Of a stretch of DNA of 64,000 bases, positions 26,543-36,000 are shown in pieces (position 1 is the stretch's first letter; every line of letters begins with the position of its first letter). The position numbers and the translations under genes were made by a program. This stretch comes from Prevotella sp. (GTDB taxonomy: Bacteria; Bacteroidota; Bacteroidia; Bacteroidales; Bacteroidaceae). Below the pieces are notes generated by a model. That model was not told the origin of the DNA. It searched no databases and saw nothing but the letters and a program-made list of their open reading frames with translations. The stretch covers positions 1 to 64,000 of the forward strand of contig JAFXZF010000009.1 in assembly GCA_017541365.1 (NCBI GenBank). Reading direction: 5' to 3'.

Positions 26543-27115
26543 TTAGAAGTTGTAGTAAGCTGCGAAGTTGATAGCATTGTCAATACCAAGACCGAATCTT
26601 GAACCGTCACCACGCTTCTCGCTATCCTTGTGGTAGCCGAGGTAACCAAAAGCAGCGACAAGAGATACTTTCTTAGATGCGTTGAATGCGATGCCTGGAC
26701 GAACGCCAACGTTGAATTGTGTACCACCATTGTGGTTAAAGAACTTGAAGCCTACTCCACCATCTACGAAGAAGGCAACAGGACCAGTCTTAGCGAAGGT
26801 GTAACGTGCATAAGGAGCTACTTTGAAGTAGTTGCTAGCCTCCTCGAGCTTGCCACCATAGTATGAATCTTCACCTGCTACACCATCTGCAATCCACGCA
26901 TTGGTTGTTGTGCCAAAGCCGAGACCGATAGCTACTGCCCAGTTGTCGCTGAGATTATAACCAACTTCTGGAGCAATCTCAAATGTTGTGGTGTTCTGAT
27001 CACCATTTCTACCATTGTTGTCAAAGTTCAGTGCAAATGAACCACCTGCCCACCACTGAGCGTTTGCTGTGAGAGTTGCAGCAGCCATAACTGCCATTAC
27101 AAAAATTTTCTTCAT
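26543..27115 (-). CDS. outer-membrane beta-barrel protein
   Basis: A 190-residue protein with a clear signal peptide (MKKIFVMAVMAAATLTANA, cleavage before QWW), then alternating strands such as EIAPEVGYNLSDNWAVAIGLGFG and RYTFAKTGPVAFFVDGGVGFKF and a terminal Phe (INFAAYYNF), the usual signal for barrel insertion. It matches the small OMP_b-brl porin-like families; function unknown. It is a single-gene unit with its own promoter and a strong terminator, suggesting abundant expression. Confidence 0.85.
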   Translation of the reverse strand: MKKIFVMAVMAAATLTANAQWWAGGSFALNFDNNGRNGDQNTTTFEIAPEVGYNLSDNWAVAIGLGFGTTTNAWIADGVAGEDSYYGGKLEEASNYFKVAPYARYTFAKTGPVAFFVDGGVGFKFFNHNGGTQFNVGVRPGIAFNASKKVSLVAAFGYLGYHKDSEKRGDGSRFGLGIDNAINFAAYYNF

Positions 27116-27187
27116 AATTTCAAATGTTTTTATAGCCCCTACTCGATTAAAGGTTTTCGGGTTTCCCTTGTTTTGTTGATTTCTGTT

Positions 27188-27220
27188 GCAAATGTATTAA
27201 GATTTTTGATTACAAACAAA
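27188..27220 (-). promoter_or_regulatory. promoter of the barrel-protein gene
   Basis: Minus strand: TTTG (27217-27220), 20 bases, TACATTTGC (27188-27196). The 5' leader would be about 65 bases. Confidence 0.8.
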
Positions 27221-27355
27221 ACTTTTTAATACATTTTTGATAAAAATGTATGTTTTTGCGTTAATTTTAACCTTTATTTACAATTTAAGGCTTATAAAAG
27301 TGTAAAACTAAACAAGCAAATCTACAAAACAAAACATATAATGGAAGGGAAAACG

Positions 27356-27399
27356 AAAAAATCGCCGACTTACTTGTCAGTTAAGGTAAGTCGGCGATT
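27356..27399 (-). terminator. terminator folded around the topB stop codon
   Basis: AATCGCCGACTTAC within the last codons of topB pairs perfectly (14 bases) with GTAAGTCGGCGATT just past them, followed by a T-rich tract. The stop TAA is in the right arm. Confidence 0.88.
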
Positions 27400-29232
27400 G
27401 GTATTATCTGCAAGCACTTGGTTGACGATCTCAGTTATCTGTTGTTTCAACTCATTTATAAATGTGCCAGCATCATAGGTTTTATGCTCTATATCTCGAA
27501 GCTTCTTCTCCCATATACCCGTAAGTTCAGGCGACTTTAGGAGTTCCTCGTGAATGAGGTCAACGAGTTCCATTCCTGTAGGAGTTGCTACTATTCGCTT
27601 GCGCTCTCGACGAATATAATGACGCTTGAATAACGTTTCTATAATGTTCGCGCGCGAGGAAGGACGGCCTATACCATTCTCTTTCATAGCAGCTCGGAGT
27701 TCCTCATTGTCCACAAACTTGCCTGCCGTTTCCATAGCTCTAAGCAGCGTTGCCTCAGTATAATAAGGTGGAGGGGTGGTTTGTTTCTCTGTGAGTGTCG
27801 GTTTGTGAGGTCCCGCCTCGCCTTTTACAAAAGAGGGAAGTAGCTTCTCCTCTACCTCATCCTTTTTCTTTTCATCATCAGCAGGCTCTTGCTGTTCCTT
27901 GTTTTTATCAAAACAAACTCGGAAACCTGGCTCCAGTATCTCCTTGCCCGAAGTCTTGAAAGCTACATCGCCAGCCTTACCCTCCACAGTGGTGGTGGAG
28001 AATTTGCAGTCAGGATAGAAGACAGCTATAAAACGGCGAGCTACGAGGTCATACACATTGCGCTCCATATCCGACAGTCCTGCTGGCACCACTCCTGTGG
28101 GAATGATAGCGTGGTGGTCAGTCACCTTGGAGTTATCAAACACCTTCTTGCTCTTCTTCAGTGGTTTGCCACCTATGGCACGAATAAGGTCGGCATAAGG
28201 AGCCACACCATTAAACTTAACCTGATAGACGCCATTAAGGGTTTGGGGACACTTCTTATAGATATCGTCGGTAAGAAACTGAGTATCAACACGAGGATAG
28301 GTGGTAACCTTCTTCTCATAGAGACTCTGGATGAGCGAGAGGGTCATCTCGGCTGTATAGGAGAACTTCTTGTTGCACTCCACCTGAAGCGTTGTGAGGT
28401 CAAAAAGCTGAGGAGGTTTCTCTGTACCCGACTTCTTGGTCACGCTGGTAATCTCAAACTCCTTATCCTGTATCTCCTTAAAAGCTTCTTCGCCTTCCTC
28501 CTTCTTGAGATATTTACCTTTCGTGGCAGTAAACAGCGTATCACGGTATATGGTGGAGAGCACCCAGTAGGGCTCTGGTTTGAAGTTGTCTATCTCCTTT
28601 TGTCTGTTTACAATCATAGCGAGAGTGGGAGTTTGTACCCTACCGATAGAGAGCACTCCTGCCCCACCCTTACGGTTACGGCTGTTGTCACCATATTTGA
28701 TGGTGTAAAGACGTGTAGCATTCATACCCAAGAGCCAGTCGCCTATAGCTCGTGACAGACCAGCCAAGTATAGAGGTTCGTAGTCTTTCTGATCCTTCAA
28801 AGAGTTGAAACCCTCACGAATGGCTTCTTCTGTGAGCGATGATATCCACAATCGCTTGACAGGGCACTTGGCTCCTGCCTTCTGCATCACCCATCGTTGA
28901 ATGAGTTCACCCTCCTGACCAGCATCACCACAGTTTACTATCTCATCAGCATTCTGAAAGAGTTTCTCCACTATAGCAAACTGCTTCTTGATATGATCCT
29001 GCTCTATGAGTTTGATACCAAATCGCTGTGGTATTATGGGTAGTGACCCCAATGACCAGTGTTTCCACATCTCTTGGTAGTCATTAGGTTCCTTGAGGGT
29101 ACATAGATGACCGTATGTCCATGTCACCTGATACCCGTTGCCTTCTATATACCCGTCACGTGTTGACTTAGCACCGAGCACATTGGCTATCTCGCGTGCC
29201 ACGCTGGGTTTCTCTGCTATACAAACTATCAT
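27370..29232 (-). CDS. topB: DNA topoisomerase III
   Basis: A 620-residue type IA topoisomerase that passes single DNA strands and resolves recombination or replication intermediates. The Toprim domain begins MIVCIAEKPSVAREIANVLG; NCGDAGQEGELIQRW gives the acidic metal residues; the nucleophile Tyr is in VTTYPRVDTQFL; GIGRPSSRANIIETL is also typical. It lacks C-terminal zinc fingers. Its ATG lies just 7 bases after the cmk stop, with a heptamer repeat across the junction. The last codons form one arm of a terminator. Confidence 0.93.
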   Translation of the reverse strand: MIVCIAEKPSVAREIANVLGAKSTRDGYIEGNGYQVTWTYGHLCTLKEPNDYQEMWKHWSLGSLPIIPQRFGIKLIEQDHIKKQFAIVEKLFQNADEIVNCGDAGQEGELIQRWVMQKAGAKCPVKRLWISSLTEEAIREGFNSLKDQKDYEPLYLAGLSRAIGDWLLGMNATRLYTIKYGDNSRNRKGGAGVLSIGRVQTPTLAMIVNRQKEIDNFKPEPYWVLSTIYRDTLFTATKGKYLKKEEGEEAFKEIQDKEFEITSVTKKSGTEKPPQLFDLTTLQVECNKKFSYTAEMTLSLIQSLYEKKVTTYPRVDTQFLTDDIYKKCPQTLNGVYQVKFNGVAPYADLIRAIGGKPLKKSKKVFDNSKVTDHHAIIPTGVVPAGLSDMERNVYDLVARRFIAVFYPDCKFSTTTVEGKAGDVAFKTSGKEILEPGFRVCFDKNKEQQEPADDEKKKDEVEEKLLPSFVKGEAGPHKPTLTEKQTTPPPYYTEATLLRAMETAGKFVDNEELRAAMKENGIGRPSSRANIIETLFKRHYIRRERKRIVATPTGMELVDLIHEELLKSPELTGIWEKKLRDIEHKTYDAGTFINELKQQITEIVNQVLADNTNRRLTLTDK

Positions 29233-29264
29233 TCAACCTTCAACTTTCAGCTTTCAACTTATAC
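29233..29264. repeat. heptamer repeat across the cmk-topB junction
   Basis: On the minus strand, units GTTGAAA, GCTGAAA, GTTGAAG, GTTGAAT encode the last residues of Cmk (KLKAES), include its stop, and run up to the topB start. Confidence 0.8.
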
Positions 29265-29932
29265 TGAGCCAGCAGCCATGCCTTCTGCTCAGGTATCGTC
29301 ATATTGGAATTATCAAGCAATAGGGCATCATCAGCCTGACGAAGGGGCGACACCTCACGATGGGAGTCGATATAGTCGCGCTCCTGCACATTCTTGAGTA
29401 TCTCATCATAATCAGCTGGCATGCCTTTAGCTTGTAGTTCATCATAACGACGTTGAGCACGAACCTCAGCAGAAGCTGTAACAAACACCTTGAGTTCGGC
29501 ATCAGGAAAAACCGTGGTGCCTATATCACGACCATCCATCACGATGCCTTTCTCCTTACCCATCTCACGCTGTTGCTCGACCATAGCCTCGCGAACAAAA
29601 GGAATGGTTGCTATCTTGCTGACATGATTGGACACCTCAATAGAACGTATCACCTTTTCCACGAGTTCGCAATTGAGATAGGTATCTGGTCTGCCAGCCT
29701 CAGCGTTAAACTTAAAACTGATGTTGATATTGGGCATCTCTGTCTTCAGTGCATCAGTCAGCACCTCGCCTGAAGCGTCAAAAAGATTGTGGCGCATGGC
29801 ATAAAGTGTAACAGCTCTGTACATGGCACCAGTATCAACATATATATAGCCCAACTCCTTGGCCAGGTCTTTTGCCATAGTGCTCTTACCACATGAAGAG
29901 TGGCCGTCAATTGCTATTGTTATCTTCTTCAT
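29240..29932 (-). CDS. cmk: cytidylate kinase
   Basis: A 230-residue kinase that phosphorylates CMP and dCMP. P-loop [28 protein letters not shown], and [24 protein letters not shown] are intact. The C-terminal residues KLKAES come from a heptamer repeat that runs to the topB start. It follows ispH, 12 bases downstream on the same strand. Confidence 0.95.
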   Translation of the reverse strand: MKKITIAIDGHSSCGKSTMAKDLAKELGYIYVDTGAMYRAVTLYAMRHNLFDASGEVLTDALKTEMPNINISFKFNAEAGRPDTYLNCELVEKVIRSIEVSNHVSKIATIPFVREAMVEQQREMGKEKGIVMDGRDIGTTVFPDAELKVFVTASAEVRAQRRYDELQAKGMPADYDEILKNVQERDYIDSHREVSPLRQADDALLLDNSNMTIPEQKAWLLAQYKLKAES

Positions 29933-29944
29933 TTCTGTATGTTT

Positions 29945-30811
29945 TTATTTTATATTCTCAACTTTTTCCTTACACTGTTCCATCAGCCAAGTGGGGGTGG
30001 AGGTAGCACCACATATTCCTATACTTTTTATCCCTTCGAGCCATTCTGGCTGTATCTCGTTAGGTCCCTCTATGAGATGCGAGTTAGCATTTTTCTCCAT
30101 ACAAGCATTAAACAGCACCTTTCCATTACTACTCTTTCTGCCACAGACAAACAGTATAAGGTCATGCTTTGTAGCAAACTCACAGATGTTGGGCATGCGG
30201 TTGGCGACCTGCCGGCATATAGTATCAAAGCTTTGGAATTTTGCTCCCTCCTCTATATGTTGTTGACAGTAATCTATGATACGATGAAACTCGTCAAGAG
30301 ACTTAGTAGTTTGAGAGTACAGGTATATGTTATGTGAGAAGTCAAGTTTCTCAGCATCTTCTGCATGTTCTATAACAATCGCCTCACCTTTCGTCTGACC
30401 AACAAGTCCGAGAACCTCTGCATGACCATTTTTACCAAATATAACGATGTCAGTAGGTCTCTCCTCATTATCCGTAGCATCATACTTCTTCTTTATGCGT
30501 TTCTGCAAGGCGAGTACCACTGGACATGTAGCATCTATGATAGTGATATTGTTATTGCGTGCCAGTTCGTAGGTTGTTGGTGGTTCACCATGAGCACGTA
30601 GCAACACTGTGACATCGTGCAGACGTGCGAACACTTCGTGGTCTATGGTTATAAGTCCCATATCCTTCAACCTGTCACACTCCATACCATTGTGCACGAT
30701 ATCTCCCAGGCAATACAGTTTCTCGCCGTTTGCCAGTGTTTCCTCTGCTTTTTGTATGGCTGTCGTCACGCCAAAGCAAAAGCCCGAATCATTGTCTATC
30801 TCTATTGTCAC
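29945..30811 (-). CDS. ispH: 4-hydroxy-3-methylbut-2-enyl diphosphate reductase (GTG start)
   Basis: A 288-residue iron-sulfur enzyme, last step of the MEP isoprenoid pathway. The three cluster cysteines are in GFCFGVT, DATCPVV and ICGATSTP. The GTG at 30811 gives MTIEIDNDSGFCFGV, the normal family N terminus. A longer open frame to 30880 adds residues translated from the heptamer repeat CTTCAAA/CCTTCAA (30822-30838) and overlaps meaB, so I reject it. It is followed closely by cmk. Confidence 0.92.
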   Translation of the reverse strand: MTIEIDNDSGFCFGVTTAIQKAEETLANGEKLYCLGDIVHNGMECDRLKDMGLITIDHEVFARLHDVTVLLRAHGEPPTTYELARNNNITIIDATCPVVLALQKRIKKKYDATDNEERPTDIVIFGKNGHAEVLGLVGQTKGEAIVIEHAEDAEKLDFSHNIYLYSQTTKSLDEFHRIIDYCQQHIEEGAKFQSFDTICRQVANRMPNICEFATKHDLILFVCGRKSSNGKVLFNACMEKNANSHLIEGPNEIQPEWLEGIKSIGICGATSTPTWLMEQCKEKVENIK

Positions 30812-30839
30812 GTTTTTTTGAGGGTTGAAGGTTTGAAGA

Positions 30840-31940
30840 TTATTTGTGGAGAATATCGTAGTAGAGGTCCAACAGATCATGAGCAGCTATAAAACTGGTC
30901 TTCTCACCATCATGCACACTATCTTCCATTCCCCTCATTGCGCTCTTTATTACAGGATTGTTATAGAAACTATTGCGTAGGGCATTGTCTATGGTTTCAT
31001 ACATCCAGTATTTGTTTTGCTCTCTGCGTCGGAAGTCGAAGTATCCATTCTGCTTTACAAAATCGAAGTACTCGTATATCATGTCCCATATCTCCTTGAT
31101 GCCATAGCCATAGTATCCTGAGTACGTAAGTACCTTGCGTTGCCATCCACTTTCTGGCATAGGGAAGAAGTGCAGCGCATTGCGAAATCCCTGTGCTGCC
31201 AGTTCGCATCGTTTCACATTATCACCATCGCACTTGTTAATGACTATTGCATCGCTTATCTCCATAATGCCACGCTTGATACCTTGCAACTCATCACCAG
31301 TACCAGCTACCTGCAAAAGGAGGAAGAAATCGACCATAGAATGGCATGCTGTCTCACTCTGCCCTACTCCTACCGTTTCTACAAAAATCTTGTCATAGCC
31401 TGCAGCCTCACAGAGTATTATTGTCTCACGTGTTTTGCGTGCAACACCTCCCAGACTGCCAGCCGAGGGACTGGGGCGTATGAAAGCCTTAGGATGAACA
31501 GCCAGTTTCTCCATGCGTGTCTTATCTCCAAGTATGCTACCCTTGGAACGTTCTGAAGAAGGATCGATGGCGAGTACCGCCAATTTGCCTCCGTAATTAT
31601 TGAGCACATGCAAACCAAACTGATCTATAGATGTCGATTTACCGGCACCTGGTACACCACTGATGCCAATCCTTACAGAATTACAGGCATAGGGAAGACA
31701 TTTTTCTATTACCCTCTGAGCCTTTTCCTGATGTTCTGGAATCATACTCTCCACCAACGTTATGGCCTGTGAGAGCATGGTGACATTGCCTTCGAGTATA
31801 CCACTGACGAGTTCGTCCACGCTGTGCTCCACCCTTCTAAACCTATTGCGGTTCAGATATGGATTGATATTGCTTGGCTGACTCACGCCTTTGTTTACCT
31901 GCAAGCCTTGATATTCTGCGCTATTCTCTGGGTGCTCCAC
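30840..31940 (-). CDS. meaB: methylmalonyl-CoA mutase-associated GTPase MeaB
   Basis: A 366-residue G3E-family GTPase that guards and reloads the B12 cofactor of methylmalonyl-CoA mutase. Walker A GISGVPGAGKST, the switch region VETVGVGQSETAC and NKCDGDN for guanine recognition are visible. Residues 1-40 are a divergent tail. The mutase genes are not in the window. Neighbouring genes on both sides are close, at 24-28 bases. Confidence 0.92.
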   Translation of the reverse strand: MEHPENSAEYQGLQVNKGVSQPSNINPYLNRNRFRRVEHSVDELVSGILEGNVTMLSQAITLVESMIPEHQEKAQRVIEKCLPYACNSVRIGISGVPGAGKSTSIDQFGLHVLNNYGGKLAVLAIDPSSERSKGSILGDKTRMEKLAVHPKAFIRPSPSAGSLGGVARKTRETIILCEAAGYDKIFVETVGVGQSETACHSMVDFFLLLQVAGTGDELQGIKRGIMEISDAIVINKCDGDNVKRCELAAQGFRNALHFFPMPESGWQRKVLTYSGYYGYGIKEIWDMIYEYFDFVKQNGYFDFRRREQNKYWMYETIDNALRNSFYNNPVIKSAMRGMEDSVHDGEKTSFIAAHDLLDLYYDILHK

Positions 31941-31964
31941 CTTGTTTCAGTTAATAGTTGATAG

Positions 31965-33038
31965 TTATCGTTTTATTTCCAATACTACTTTCTGATGATT
32001 AGGATCGTTGGTAATCATTAGGATACGTGGTTTTACACGTAGTTTTCGGAGGTCTTTTGCCTTACATGTCACAGTCATCTTGGCAGTTTCGCCAGGTTCT
32101 ATCTTCTGTTTGTCGAGCTGTACCTGCACCCCCATAGTAAACAGTTGGAGCTTCTGAATCTCCAATGTCTTGTGACCTACATTACTCAATGTTATCTCAT
32201 CCTTGAACTTTGATTTGCTATTCAGTGGCGTCATGTCAACATGATTCCTTGACATCTCAAGACGTGGTGCGTAGGGACGGTTTACGTCATCCTTTGACAC
32301 AGCAGGTGGCAACAAGACTGCTGATACAGTTATTGACTTTTCGGGGGTCACCTTATCGCTACTGTTTCTCCCCAAATACACTGTAGTCTGGTTCAGTCCA
32401 TAATCACGCAATTTGTTGGAGTGCAGAGTTATCTTCACTGTTCCTTTTTGTTTCGGCCCCAGCACCTTTGGTGCTACCTCCGCGGTGAGGTATGGTGGCA
32501 GGCGCAGTATCACTGGCGTAGCATTCTGTGATGCTGGATTCATGATATGTATCTCCTTGGTGAGTTTCTGTCCCTGGTTTATGTCATCAAACTCTATGTT
32601 ATCATTGTCTGCAAGTAGATTACCCATCTTACATGGATACTCTCCTGAATAGTTTACAATCTTGGCTACCACCACACCGCGAACAACCACTTCTGCAGGT
32701 GTACCCTGTCTGCCATCGGTAGTAAATACCCTTACCACACGGTCGAAATGTCCCAACTGTTTGGCATCAAAAGTCAGCGAAACCTTTGCCACAGCATTTG
32801 GCATCAGTTTTCCTTTGGTGAAGTCAGCCGTAGTACAACCACAACCTGTATCTACATCCTTTATCTCAACAGACTGGGCAGAGGTATTCTTAAACTCCAC
32901 CACGTATGTGGCAGGTTTATCATAGAGCATCTCACCACAATCTACCTCCTTATATACTGGAGTGAGATTCTGAGCCTGTGTGCCAGTACTCAACACACCT
33001 ATCATAATACCCAAAAGAGCCGTCTTAGCATAAATCAT
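31965..33038 (-). CDS. exported DUF1573-domain protein
   Basis: A 357-residue protein with a signal peptide (to about residue 22, STGTQA). The first 110 residues contain the DUF1573 signature, an Ig-like fold with VEFKNTSAQSVEIKDVDTGCGCTTADF. Further Ig-like segments (about 130-250, 255-357) repeat the pattern of transition to NVGHKTLEIQKLQLF. The molecular role is unknown. It lies 12 bases downstream of the alpha-2-macroglobulin gene, so they probably form a transcript. Confidence 0.85.
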   Translation of the reverse strand: MIYAKTALLGIMIGVLSTGTQAQNLTPVYKEVDCGEMLYDKPATYVVEFKNTSAQSVEIKDVDTGCGCTTADFTKGKLMPNAVAKVSLTFDAKQLGHFDRVVRVFTTDGRQGTPAEVVVRGVVVAKIVNYSGEYPCKMGNLLADNDNIEFDDINQGQKLTKEIHIMNPASQNATPVILRLPPYLTAEVAPKVLGPKQKGTVKITLHSNKLRDYGLNQTTVYLGRNSSDKVTPEKSITVSAVLLPPAVSKDDVNRPYAPRLEMSRNHVDMTPLNSKSKFKDEITLSNVGHKTLEIQKLQLFTMGVQVQLDKQKIEPGETAKMTVTCKAKDLRKLRVKPRILMITNDPNHQKVVLEIKR

Positions 33039-33050
33039 TATCTTTCTTTT

Positions 33051-36000
33051 TTACTTTGTCTTTATCGTTATTGCTTCAACAGAGCCACGGAATTCTGGTG
33101 CATATTCACACACCACCGTAGCATTGCCTGTCTGGTATTCTCCAGTTCTGTTCACATAGTATTCCGTCTCCACCACGTGCCTGCCTTTTGACATTTGGTC
33201 AAAATGGTATATCGACTTACTGTCACGCATCTCGGCATAGTAGCCCCAGCGGTAGCCACCCCTGAAACCTGACAGTTGGTTTACGGGTTCGAGACACGCA
33301 GCACGATTGTCTGTCACTGTCACGAAATCATAATCCCTGTCTGCCTCGATAGTCAGTTTCACTTTTACCTTTTCGCCAACCTTCATGATGCCACTCACCT
33401 CACGTGTAATCTTCAGTGCCCCCTTCAAATCAGCAGGATTCACGGTGTAGGTTGACATTATCGTGGTGTCCTTGACATTGTAGAGAGCATAGATGGCATT
33501 TACCGTGTTGACTGGGTTGTCCCATCTCTGTGTGCGCTTTGCCGATACCAGCCAGCGCAGCATCTCGCTTATTGTCTGTTCATCGTTTGGCGTGACATTC
33601 TCAAGAGCCTCAACACACATCGTATGTGTCGGTATCTTATAGTCGCACCAAGAATATAGCGCTCTGTAAGAATCAAAGTATCGACCCATGTCTTCCCTAT
33701 ATACCGTATGCTGTTTTATTGACTCTGCAAACTCAGCCGCCTTCTTCCTCTTGCCATTCTCATTAAGTGTAATGGCTGCCACCGCCTTGGTCTGCATGTC
33801 ATCGCCCTTGGTCTCTTCATATATCATCTTGCGGAAGAAACTTTCGGCACTGCCGCCATCCCTGTTGCTTATAGCAAGCGTGTAGAGCCAGTCGAGGGCT
33901 GTATAACTGAGATATCTCACGTCATACTTCTTCATCCTCTGCATCTCTGCCTCCATCTGCTTACTTGCATAGACAAACGCTCTGTCCATCATGTACTCCG
34001 TATTTGTCTGCTTGCCACACATCAGATTGAGCCTTGCCAGTGTTTTCAGCACCTCGATGGTAATATAGCCGTTGCTCCTCATGCCGCCATACCATGAAAA
34101 ACCGCCATCAGCATTCTGCAGATTAAGCAATTGCACGAGCACGTTGTCATTTGCCGCTGAAACAGGAGTGTTTTTTATTTTGGCTGTAATCACGTTAGCG
34201 TATATGGCATGTGCAAGAGCAATGGCATTACGGCTCTTGGGCACCGTCATTGCAGGCAAAGCCTCCATCATCATCTTCCTCGGATTCACCGCTATCGTAG
34301 TGGTATCTTCCTTTATCTCTTCTTCTGTCAATACTGGAATCAGGTACTGTTCTCCGTCAGAGAAACCTGGTATCTCGGCAGTAAACCCACATAGTAGGTC
34401 ACCTTCCTTCTCCACGTTGTATGCGAACACTACCGGAGCCGTCCTTCCTGCCTGCGTCGTCACCTTCTTGCTTGCCTTGTACACGGTCTTCTCGGTCTCG
34501 GCATCCTTGACAAAGAACCTTATCGTCACCATCTGGTTCTTCTCCATCAAGTTTGCCACCGTAGCACTTATGGTAGCCTTATCGCCTATTCTCAGGAATC
34601 GTGGCATCTTTGCCTGAACCATTATCTTCTTCTGCGTTATGGCAGTGCTGTCCATAAGAGCATATCGCATCTCCTTGTCATGCGCCAGTGCCATAAACTT
34701 CCAGGTGGTCACACTCTCCGGCATGGTAAACTTCAGGGTTGCCACTCCGTTCTTGTCTGCCTGCACGCGTGGCAAGAAGAATGCCGTCTCGTTGAAGTCG
34801 GAGCGCATCTCAACATTCTGCGCACCATCATTGCCGTCGTTGTCAGCAGCATTACTCTCTGCGATGTCTGCCGACTCCTCCAGTCTTGCGTTCTTTGCCA
34901 TCACCATTGTGGGAGCAGCATCAAGCATCATGCCTTTCTCAAATTGCATGCCCGCCATGTACCTTGCACCTCCAACAGGATAATATCCATATCTGCCAAA
35001 GATGTATTCTGGTTCTATGTGATAAAACTCCAGCACGCTCTCCGAAAGAGGACTCAGATTCTTTGCTCCCCAGAAGTAGCACTGTCCTATCCTATTGGTG
35101 TTCCAGTACATTGACGGCAGATGTAGCCTCCTGTTGTCATAGAGTCTCCAGTCGAACGGCATGATGGCATCCAGACTCTTGTCGTACATCACTGCCATCA
35201 ACTGTGCATTACTTGGCGTACCGTCAGGATTCTTCACCTTCAGCGTCCATGTTTCCGTCTGACCTGGATATAGCTTGTCCCTGAATGTGCTCCACTCCAT
35301 GCTGAGTTTCTTTGAAGGCAGGTATTTCTTTACTGATACGCTCTTGTCGTACATCCTTCCGTTCTTCACCCACGCCACGGAGAATGTCACACCGTCGCCG
35401 TACTTCTCGGTATAGTTCAAGGTATGTGTTACAGAGTCGGCAAACTCTATGCATCCCTTCTCCAGAGTCCTGTCTCCTGCACACAGGGTATAGTGAGCAT
35501 AGGTCATACCCTCATTACGCAGTGTTATCGTTACCTCTCCCTTCTCTCCGAAATTGTCTGAGGATACTGTCACGGGTTCCGGTTTCTCCACGCTCTCAGG
35601 CTTTATGGGACGGTCATTCTTCTTGGTCAGCGTGATACTCTGGCTGTGTGTCTCGCCGCCATTGTCTGTTACAGAGGCAGAGAGCGTGTATCTAAAGCAG
35701 TAATACCACTTAGTATCTACATTAGCCGGCAAAGGCAGTGGCATTCTTGCCTGGAAGATGCCATCGGCATCTGTAAACAAGGTGTCTTTCAGTAGTGTCT
35801 CGCCGTCAAGCCTGCCTATCCACCAAGCGTTGCTGCGCTTCACTTGGTAAGTCACCTTGGCATTGGCAACAGGTACACCGCTGTACATCTTCACTACACC
35901 TCGTATCACTGCCGTATCTCCCAGTTCCTCCTCATCTCCTTCCTTTTCGAGAGTCACATCAAAGGTTGGCCTTTTATAATCCTCTACCTTTATGTATGCT

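Noticed and set aside
30812..30880. Extended start of IspH
   Set aside because: It is encoded by heptamers and overlaps meaB; the GTG start gives the family N terminus.
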